A stretch of DNA of 16,201 nucleotides from Blastocatellia bacterium (GTDB lineage Bacteria > Acidobacteriota > Blastocatellia > Chloracidobacteriales > JADJPF01), in the NCBI GenBank assembly GCA_016789295.1, contig JAEUQL010000019.1, positions 1 to 16,201 on the forward strand, written 5' to 3'. The position numbers were made by a program, and so were the translations under genes. Position 1 is the stretch's first letter. Each line of letters begins with the position of its first letter. Below, one piece after another: positions 1 to 5,563 of this stretch. The notes below the pieces were generated by a model, which made no database searches, was not told the DNA's origin, and worked only from the letters and a program-made list of their open reading frames with translations.

Positions 1-430
1 TTCGGCGTGCTCTGTAACTGGAGGTGTAGGAGGGTTTACGAAGATCTTTTCTACTTAGTGCGTAAATAGTGGAACCACCTCCGCCTACCAGAGCACCTAT
101 TGCAGCACCTTTTCCTCCACCTACCGCAGTGCCTACGCCTGCTCCTACAGTAGATCCGGTAATCACTGTTGCTAGAGCGCGTGTCTTTCTCCCATAACCA
201 GAATCTCTCCGAGCTAGTGAGTGTCCGGTTGCTACTCCACCTCCAAGTAAAGCACCTGAAGCTGCACCTCTTTTACCACCTATCAATGCTCCAATACCTG
301 TGCCCAGGGCTGTACCGGCACCAATTTTTACTGCTGTTCGTGTTTTTGAAGGACGTGCGGCATAAGAGTTGGTTAAAAATAGTGAGAAGACTAGTAGGGC
401 AGATAATGTTATTAGTAATGATTTCTTCAT
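1..430 (-). CDS. Exported glycine-zipper protein, 3' end beyond window
   Basis: An open frame of 143 codons starts at ATG 430-428 and runs off the left edge without a stop. An AAGGAG ribosome site sits 6 nt before the ATG, which fixes the start. Residues 1-24 form a classic signal peptide: two lysines, a leucine-rich core, then SYA before the likely cleavage site. The mature part has two blocks of small residues with glycine every fourth position, about residues 36-68 (GAGTALGTGIGALIGG, then GAASGALLGGGVATG) and 90-118 (GSTVGAGVGTAVGGGKGAA, then IGALVGGGG). These are glycine-zipper membrane segments of the kind found in small outer-membrane or pore-forming proteins. A basic, serine/tyrosine-rich stretch follows. 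It lies 138 bp downstream of the pilS-like gene on the same strand, but pilus function is not shown. The specific family is not recognised. Confidence 0.8.
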   Translation of the reverse strand, partial: MKKSLLITLSALLVFSLFLTNSYAARPSKTRTAVKIGAGTALGTGIGALIGGKRGAASGALLGGGVATGHSLARRDSGYGRKTRALATVITGSTVGAGVGTAVGGGKGAAIGALVGGGGSTIYALSRKDLRKPSYTSSYRARR

Positions 431-548
431 ATCTAACTCCTTACTTTAGAATTTTGCAGATCAATTTGTTAAGCCAGGAGACAAAAAGTGTGCCAAACAA
501 GAAATCACTATTTTATGCAGTCAAGTACTAAGTATATCCGTGTGCTTC

Positions 549-582
549 TATACTATATGGTCTGTTTTTTATACTATATGGT
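549..582. repeat. 13-bp direct repeat at the pilS stop codon
   Basis: The plus-strand 13-mer TATACTATATGGT occurs exactly at 549-561 and 570-582, a 21-bp period. The right-hand copy covers the last codons and stop of the pilS-like gene (571-569). The left-hand copy lies just downstream of it. No function can be assigned; it could be a local duplication or a pair of binding sites. Confidence 0.75.
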
Positions 583-2227
583 GTGATTTTAAGCTGCCTA
601 TCTCACTAGACACTTCCGATGAGATCGTCTCAGAAGGAAAAAAGATCTTTATGTGAGTTCCTACATTTGGCGTGCTTTCTACTTCTATCTTTCCATTGTG
701 GTCGCTAATAATCTGATACACAATTGCAAGGCCAAGCCCTGTACCACCTTGTCGGGAAGAGTTGAAAGGTTCAAACATTCTTTCCATTTCTGCACTAGAC
801 ATACCCACACCAGTGTCAGAAAAAATAAACTCAACCTCATCTTTTGTCTGTTTCAGAGTTATAGTCAACTTTCCACCATCTCGCATAGCCTGTAGTGCAT
901 TTCTTGATAGATTCCAAATAACTTGGGTTATCTGGTTTGGATCTGCACGAAACAAAAGCGGTGGTGTCGGTGATATAACTTCAAGTTCATGAGTCTCTTT
1001 CTTTTCAGCACTATATTTGATTAGATCTGCAGCTTCTTTTACTAGCTTGACTAGATCAAACTCAACCAATTTTGCAGGTGAAGGACGAGCATAAGCCAGA
1101 AAGTCACTTACTATCTTGTCTAACCTATCAGATTCTCTTAGCACAATCTTCATCAGGTAGAGCTGGTCTTCTGTCAACTCAAGTTCACTTTGAAGAACCT
1201 GTATAGAGCCACGCATTGCAGCTAGTGGATTACGTATCTCGTGTGCAATGCCTGCAGCCATCTTACCCATTGCAGCAAGCCTATCTCTCTTTCTAATCTC
1301 TTGCTCAAGTTTGATAATCTCTGTCAGATCTTGAAAAGAGAAGACCAAACCCCTGATCTCTCCAGTCTCACTCGAAAGAGGTGATGCTGTCATACCCAAA
1401 TGCATCTGTTTTCCTAGAGCCGAGTTGCAGATTATAGTGAAGCGTGTTGGGCGGCTTATCCTGGTCTCATCTCTGAATTCTTCCTGACCAAACTTTAAGT
1501 ACTGGCTAACATCTCCAAAAATTTCGGGAAAAACCTTGTTCACAACTTGACTCGACTTATACTGCGTAAGCTCCTCTGCCGCTCGGTTGAATGATAGTAT
1601 CTTGCCGTCTATATCGGTGGTTACTAGTCCACTGTGTATACTCTCTATTATCCTCTCATTGAAAGCTTGAAGATTGGCAATATGCTGAGTGGCAATAGCT
1701 AACTCTACATGGCTTGAGCGCAGACGCTCTGAGATCTGTCCACCAAGAATACCTATCACAAGCATAGCCAATATGTAGAGTGGGGCACTCTGTTCTGGAT
1801 TGATGTATGTAGTTGTAGTGTTTGGAATACCATAATAGAGCATTCCTATGATGAGCGTATAAGAAAGTACACAAAACAGAGCTATGGAAAGAACTCCTGC
1901 TCTTGTCAAAACAGTGCTAGCAGCAAGCACTACTACAAGATACAAAGCAGCAAAAGATTTTTCAGTAGTAGAAGTTCTATATACTATCCAACTGACAAGC
2001 AATATATCAAAAGCAAGTTGTATATAAGCTTGAAGGCTATATCTTGTGGAAAGCTTTATAACAAAGCCATATATTATCGAGAGAAGACCAGTAAAAAGAG
2101 TAGCACCAATAAATACACTAACAAGCGAGGTAACAGGAGAAAGGATATTTATTATTGTTGCTGTACCCAACAATATCAGAATGACAGTTAGTCGAGAAGC
2201 TATCAGCCAGATCAGTTTGTTGCGCAC
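569..2227 (-). CDS. pilS: PilS/NtrB-type membrane sensor histidine kinase
   Basis: This 552-residue kinase starts at GTG 2227-2225, with a GAGGAG ribosome site about 8 nt upstream. Six hydrophobic segments lie at about 8-28, 35-59, 69-83, 91-108, 111-133 and 148-165, as in PilS-type sensors. A linker and a PAS domain follow (about 188-300). The dimerisation helix has the phospho-acceptor H329 in GIAHEIRNPLAAMRGS. The ATPase domain has its N box at 439-446 (NLSRNALQ), the G1 box DTGVGM at 471-476 and the G2 box GGTGLGL at 494-500. All catalytic boxes look intact. Position after pilB, pilT and pilC matches pilS of many bacteria, where PilS phosphorylates the sigma54 activator PilR to control pilin expression. 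No pilR follows directly; the next gene is the glycine-zipper protein. Histidine-kinase identity is certain; the PilS name rests on context and topology. Confidence 0.85.
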   Translation of the reverse strand: MRNKLIWLIASRLTVILILLGTATIINILSPVTSLVSVFIGATLFTGLLSIIYGFVIKLSTRYSLQAYIQLAFDILLVSWIVYRTSTTEKSFAALYLVVVLAASTVLTRAGVLSIALFCVLSYTLIIGMLYYGIPNTTTTYINPEQSAPLYILAMLVIGILGGQISERLRSSHVELAIATQHIANLQAFNERIIESIHSGLVTTDIDGKILSFNRAAEELTQYKSSQVVNKVFPEIFGDVSQYLKFGQEEFRDETRISRPTRFTIICNSALGKQMHLGMTASPLSSETGEIRGLVFSFQDLTEIIKLEQEIRKRDRLAAMGKMAAGIAHEIRNPLAAMRGSIQVLQSELELTEDQLYLMKIVLRESDRLDKIVSDFLAYARPSPAKLVEFDLVKLVKEAADLIKYSAEKKETHELEVISPTPPLLFRADPNQITQVIWNLSRNALQAMRDGGKLTITLKQTKDEVEFIFSDTGVGMSSAEMERMFEPFNSSRQGGTGLGLAIVYQIISDHNGKIEVESTPNVGTHIKIFFPSETISSEVSSEIGSLKSHHIV

Positions 2228-2265
2228 AAGCTCTTCTCCTCAAACCGTGGTACTTTTAGAAAAGA

Positions 2266-2303
2266 AAGGGAAAGTGAGATTTCAGACTTCTCTACTTTCC
2301 CTT
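2266..2303 (-). promoter_or_regulatory. Strong hairpin between pilC and pilS, attenuator-like
   Basis: Ten perfect base pairs (2266-2275 with 2294-2303) continue through a 1-nt bulge (2293) into four more pairs (2276-2279 with 2289-2292), closing a 9-nt loop. In the minus-strand transcript the hairpin is followed by TTTCTTTTCT, an interrupted U-rich run. It lies in the 107-bp gap between the pilC stop and the pilS start. It could be a leaky terminator or an RNA-processing barrier lowering kinase expression relative to the motor genes. The structure is read directly; the role is inferred. Confidence 0.6.
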
Positions 2304-2334
2304 AAATATTTAGACTCATTACCTTAGAGAAATG

Positions 2335-3561
2335 TTAGCTCTTACCTGCCAAACGACCTATTAGCACAAAGAGTGGCATATACATCGATATAACAATGCT
2401 ACCTATGGTAACACCTAGAAAGACTATCATTATCGGTTCTATAAGTGTCAGCATATTGGCAATTGCAGCATCAACTTCTTGTTCATAAAAGTCAGCTATC
2501 TTACTCAACATGGCGTCCATAGCACCTGTCTGTTCACCAACTCCTATCATCTGGCTTACCATAGGTGGAAAGATTCCTGTTGCTTTCAGAGGTTCTACCA
2601 TCGTCTGTCCTTGCTCAATGCCAGCACGCACTTTCATGATGGCTTCCTGAATAATCACGTTACCTGCAGTCTTTGCAGTAATATCTAAGGATTCTAATAT
2701 GGGCACACCTGATGAAAGTAGCGTTGCCAGTGTTCTTGAAAACCTTGCTACGGCAATCTTACGCAGCACGTCACCTATCACGGGGGCTTTCAACATCAGG
2801 TTATCTATGTTCCTGCGCCCATTGGTCGTGTCATAGTAGGCTTTGGTGGCATAGGAAGCAGCAAATATGACTATAGCCATTATCCACCAGTAACTAGCCA
2901 TGAAGTTACTTATACCTATAACTATCTCTGTAGGTAAAGGTAGAGATTCGCCAGGTCCCAACATACCTTCAAATATGTTCTTGAATGCTGGAATAACGAC
3001 TATCATGATGACGGCAACAACAACAACAGCCAAAACTATAACTGCTGCTGGGTATATCAAAGCCGATATAACATCACTTTTAAGTTTGACCATCTTTTCA
3101 ATGAAGATGGCGAGACGTTGAAGTATAAGATCCAGAATACCACCAGTCTCTCCAGCAGCAACCATGTTCACATAGAGTGGTTCAAAGACTTTCGGGTGGC
3201 GACCCATAGATTCAGCTAAAGTCATTCCTGACTCAACATCAGTCCTGACCTGTAAAATGGTCTGTTTGAAAAAGTTGTTGGTCTGTTGGTTTCCTAGTAT
3301 GTCTAGACATTGAACCAACGGCAGACCAGCGTCTATCATAACAGAAAACTGGCGTGTAAATATCGCTAGGTCTTTGGACTTAACCTTCTGTCTTGCACCA
3401 AACTTCGGGATGGCAATCTCTTTGCCTTTCTCTTTCACACTAGTAACGATTACTTGTTCACGCCTCAACATCGTTTCAAGTGATTGTCTGTCGGGTGCAA
3501 AACGCTCACCTACAACTACTTCATTGCTTCGGTTACGCCCTTTGAAGACAAAATTCGGCAT
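2335..3561 (-). CDS. pilC: Type IV pilus inner-membrane platform protein PilC
   Basis: This 408-residue protein starts at ATG 3561-3559, behind an AAAGGAG ribosome site. It is the usual length for PilC, the polytopic platform that couples the cytoplasmic ATPases to pilin insertion and extraction. Two T2SF (GspF) repeats are visible. The first, about 67-190, holds FTRQFSVMIDAGLPLVQCL and the AAGETGG turn (135-141). The second, about 272-395, holds FSRTLATLLSSGVPILESL and the matching VGEQTGA turn (341-347). Hydrophobic segments fall at about 168-192, 223-240 and 372-397, the three expected for the family. The N-terminal 50 residues resemble the usual lead-in (FVFKGRNRSNEVVVGE). It lies 116 bp downstream of pilT and 107 bp upstream of the kinase. 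Nothing appears missing. Confidence 0.96.
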   Translation of the reverse strand: MPNFVFKGRNRSNEVVVGERFAPDRQSLETMLRREQVIVTSVKEKGKEIAIPKFGARQKVKSKDLAIFTRQFSVMIDAGLPLVQCLDILGNQQTNNFFKQTILQVRTDVESGMTLAESMGRHPKVFEPLYVNMVAAGETGGILDLILQRLAIFIEKMVKLKSDVISALIYPAAVIVLAVVVVAVIMIVVIPAFKNIFEGMLGPGESLPLPTEIVIGISNFMASYWWIMAIVIFAASYATKAYYDTTNGRRNIDNLMLKAPVIGDVLRKIAVARFSRTLATLLSSGVPILESLDITAKTAGNVIIQEAIMKVRAGIEQGQTMVEPLKATGIFPPMVSQMIGVGEQTGAMDAMLSKIADFYEQEVDAAIANMLTLIEPIMIVFLGVTIGSIVISMYMPLFVLIGRLAGKS

Positions 3562-3602
3562 GTAAGTACTCCTTTTCTGGCCTTTAGGTGTAAGAGTCTA
3601 TC

Positions 3603-3641
3603 TTCTTTCTATTTCTTTCTATTTCTTTCTATACTTTCTAT
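3603..3641. repeat. 10-bp tandem repeat in the pilT-pilC spacer
   Basis: The unit TTCTTTCTAT is present in three perfect tandem copies at 3603-3632, followed by a degenerate fourth copy (ACTTTCTAT, 3633-3641). In the minus-strand transcript this is a purine-rich ATAGAAAGAA track about 40 nt upstream of the pilC start. Copy number could vary by slippage, but being non-coding it would not shift a reading frame. Confidence 0.85.
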
Positions 3642-3677
3642 CTTTTCCTAACTTTATAATACTTCTTTGGCAAAACT

Positions 3678-4886
3678 TTACCTACCTGGAGGGCGTCCAC
3701 CAATTGGTGGCATTCCTGGTCTTGGTTGTTGTCCTGGTACACCAGGTCTTACACCACCAGGTCCTGGAGGCATCCCTGGACGCATTCCGCCTGCTCCAGG
3801 AGCATTTATCAGACCACTACCACGATTGATCAACTCTTGCAGCTCATCTTGGTTGTGTGAGCGCTGCATCGCCATTTCTAAAGTTATCTGCCTCTGAAAA
3901 TAGGCTGTAGCCAAAGCTTGATTGAAGGTCTGCATTCCATACTTCTCTTGTCCAGTCTGCATCATTGAATAGATCTGGTGTATCTTGTCTTCACGTATTA
4001 GGTTTCTGATAGCTACATTTGGAACAAGGATCTCCATCACCATTGCACGCCCTTGACCAGAAGCTTTTGGCAGCAACGACTGACAAAGCACGCCTTCAAG
4101 TACCAAGCTCAATTGTGTTCTAACCTGAGACTGCTGGTGTGCAGGAAAGATGTCTATGATACGGTTTATGGTTGAGTACGCAGAGTTTGTGTGGAGAGTG
4201 GCAAAGGTCAAGTGGCCTGTCTCTGCAATACGTAGCGCAGTTTCCACAGTCTCCAAGTCACGCATTTCACCTATGAGCACAACGTCTGGATCTTCACGAA
4301 GGCTTGCACGTAGCGCAGCAGAAAAAGAGTGTGTGTCTGCGTGAACTTCACGCTGGTTGACTATACAGTTCTTGTGAGGATGAAGAAACTCTATAGGATC
4401 TTCAATAGTGATTATGTGCTCGTGCCTGTCTTGATTTACCTTATCTATCATTGCAGCAAGCGTGGTAGATTTGCCGGAACCTGTAGGTCCGGTTACAAGA
4501 ATTAGCCCACGAGGTTTTTCACAAAGCTTCTTCACTATTGGTGGAAGTCCAAGTGCATCAAAGTTCTTGATCTCGTAAGGAATAGCACGAAAGACTGCAC
4601 CTACAGCTCCACGCTGATTAAATAGATTGGCACGAAAACGTGATAATCCTTTAATACCAAAAGAGAAGTCGAGTTCCAGAGTCTCTTCAAATCTATGCTT
4701 TTGAGCATCTGTAAGAACCGAATAGGCTAACTGTTTTGTATCGGCAGGCGTCAATTCAGGATAGTCTAAAGGTCTAAGGTGACCATCAACTCTCACCTGT
4801 GGAGCTGAATTGGTAGTAATGTGCAGATCCGATCCACCCAGTTCTGCCATCTTTTTGAGAAGTTCACTTAACACCAAGTTTGCCAT
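3678..4886 (-). CDS. pilT: Pilus retraction ATPase PilT with Pro/Gly-rich tail
   Basis: PilT is the hexameric ATPase that powers pilus retraction and twitching. I choose ATG 4886-4884 (402 residues) because AAAGGTG lies about 9 nt upstream and the protein then begins in the usual PilT way (LSELLKKMAELGGSDLHIT). A TTG 13 codons further upstream sits inside a base-paired leader and lacks support. Walker A is GPTGSGKST (133-141), the Asp box is IITIEDPIEF (158-167), Walker B is VVLIGEMRD (202-210) and the His box is TGHLTFATLHT (223-233). The AIRNLIRE motif (292-299), known to mark PilT and to be needed for retraction, is intact. Typical PilT ends near 350-370 residues; here residues 363-402 add a proline/glycine/arginine-rich tail with GMPPG and GVRPG-like repeats. 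The tail is unusual and probably disordered. Confidence 0.96.
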   Translation of the reverse strand: MANLVLSELLKKMAELGGSDLHITTNSAPQVRVDGHLRPLDYPELTPADTKQLAYSVLTDAQKHRFEETLELDFSFGIKGLSRFRANLFNQRGAVGAVFRAIPYEIKNFDALGLPPIVKKLCEKPRGLILVTGPTGSGKSTTLAAMIDKVNQDRHEHIITIEDPIEFLHPHKNCIVNQREVHADTHSFSAALRASLREDPDVVLIGEMRDLETVETALRIAETGHLTFATLHTNSAYSTINRIIDIFPAHQQSQVRTQLSLVLEGVLCQSLLPKASGQGRAMVMEILVPNVAIRNLIREDKIHQIYSMMQTGQEKYGMQTFNQALATAYFQRQITLEMAMQRSHNQDELQELINRGSGLINAPGAGGMRPGMPPGPGGVRPGVPGQQPRPGMPPIGGRPPGR

Positions 4887-4912
4887 CTGTTTTTCACCTT
4901 TCTGCACAGAGT

Positions 4913-4963
4913 GAGATAGCAGCAAGAGCTTATGTCTGAAAGTTATCAGGCTCTATCTCTTGC
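4913..4963 (-). promoter_or_regulatory. pilT leader with two mutually exclusive helices
   Basis: Two 7-bp pairings share part of the same strand. GCAAGAG (4922-4928) can pair with CTCTTGC (4957-4963), and GAGATAG (4913-4919) can pair with CTATCTC (4953-4959). Only one can form at a time. The element lies between the upstream terminator (about 4981) and the pilT ribosome site. Alternative helices are a hallmark of leader-level control, but short complementarities also arise by chance. Confidence 0.3.
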
Positions 4964-4980
4964 AAGATAAAATTTTGAAG

Positions 4981-5007
4981 AAAAATATTGTGCAAGATCT
5001 CTGCACA
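4981..5007 (-). terminator. Intrinsic terminator ending the pilB-pilT spacer RNA
   Basis: In the minus-strand direction TGTGCA (5007-5002) and TGCACA (4994-4989) form a 6-bp stem around a 7-nt loop. ATATTTTT follows at 4988-4981. The stem is short and the U-run moderate, so termination may be partial. It lies 11 nt after the putative closing helix of the structured RNA and about 95 nt before pilT. Confidence 0.5.
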
Positions 5008-5018
5008 GGCTGCTAGTT

Positions 5019-5273
5019 CTGGTGAACCTCTCGACTGTAAACAGCCGAGTTTCCGGGTCGGTTACGCTGTCTCAAGACAGGATTTACACCTTAGCGGTTC
5101 GCGTCTGCTTCTACTACCAAAGAAGTAGTAGGATTGCGGGTAGCGTCTAAGCATTGCTTGAAACGTCCTATATTCCCTTTACGCGCACTCCCCCGTGTTC
5201 TTGCGGGTGGTGACTCAGAACTCACGCTCTGAGGTTTGAAGTTGGTACATTCCTGATATAAGGTTGTGCCCAG
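5019..5273 (-). ncRNA. Candidate structured RNA in the pilB-pilT spacer
   Basis: About 255 nt of the minus strand between pilB and pilT carry dense potential secondary structure and more G and C than the flanking spacer. A closing helix can form between the two ends: CTGG 5273-5270 with CCAG 5022-5019, then AACCT 5265-5261 with AGGTT 5029-5025. Inside it are several hairpins: CTCAGA/TCTGAG (5233-5228 with 5219-5214), CCCG/CGGG (5207-5204 with 5195-5192), CTACTAC/GTAGTAG with a 7-nt loop (5131-5125 with 5117-5111), CTGTC-TTGA-GACAG (5080-5067), and an 8-bp stem with one G-U pair and a TTTA loop (5049-5042 with 5037-5030). A terminator follows. I looked for signatures of tmRNA, RNase P, SRP RNA, 6S RNA, cobalamin, TPP and cyclic-di-GMP riboswitches and found none. 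A frame of 109 codons overlaps the region (5420-5091) but starts at TTG without a ribosome site and resembles no family I know. Confidence 0.4.
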
Positions 5274-5563
5274 TTTTTTAAGGCTTAAAAGTATGGCTCT
5301 TCTCTCTGCAGACCCTCCTTTAGCTGTTATCATCAACAACGCCGTCCTTCTTAAACCCTTTATCTGCAGTCCGGCAGCAACTTCAACTGGCTGAGTCTGT
5401 AACCACACAAAAAGCTTCAATTTTGATAACTGTCTACAAGAATCTCTATACTAGCAGCTTTGCACAAAGGTTGTGAAGTAGAAATCTAGATCAACTTCTC
5501 TTTGACCAAGATAGTTTGAAATAAACTGCCCAGTACTCATAAGCTAACACTTAAGCAACCTTT
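5274..5563. other. pilB-pilT spacer, upstream half
   Basis: This 290-bp stretch runs from the pilB stop to the candidate RNA. On the minus strand it contains a short inverted repeat, CTTTG-TG-CAAAG (about 5473-5462), followed by TATAGA, but no well-spaced -35/-10 pair. The first 150 nt of the doubtful 109-codon frame lie here. No recognisable protein or RNA family is seen. Whether the structured RNA is transcribed from here or processed from a pilB-pilT message is open. Confidence 0.4.

Noticed and set aside
481..496. Possible sigma54 promoter before the glycine-zipper gene
   Set aside because: TTGGCAC fits a -24 box, but the -12 position reads GT where GC is expected, so it is below the usual standard.
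169..531. 120-codon plus-strand frame near the left edge
   Set aside because: It is antisense to the glycine-zipper gene, which has a signal peptide and ribosome site; the plus frame has a leucine/histidine-rich composition typical of a shadow.
653..995. Plus-strand frames inside the pilS-like gene
   Set aside because: They are antisense to an intact kinase catalytic domain and show no domain of their own.
4887..4925. TTG start adding 13 residues to PilT
   Set aside because: The extension has no ribosome site, overlaps potential leader helices and does not resemble the PilT N-terminus; ATG 4886 has a ribosome site at normal distance.
5019..5273. Resemblance to known RNAs (tmRNA, RNase P, cobalamin riboswitch)
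   Set aside because: AAAGGGAA and a CCCGCAA-like string recall parts of a cobalamin riboswitch, but the rest of the conserved core is missing; no tRNA-like end, CCA or RNase P core sequence is present.
5091..5420. 109-codon minus-strand frame in the pilB-pilT spacer
   Set aside because: It starts at TTG with no ribosome site, resembles no family I know, has no cysteine pairs or other domain signature, and overlaps a region better explained by RNA structure. I considered a TnpB C-terminus with its guide RNA and found no zinc-ribbon or DRD-NAA-type motif.
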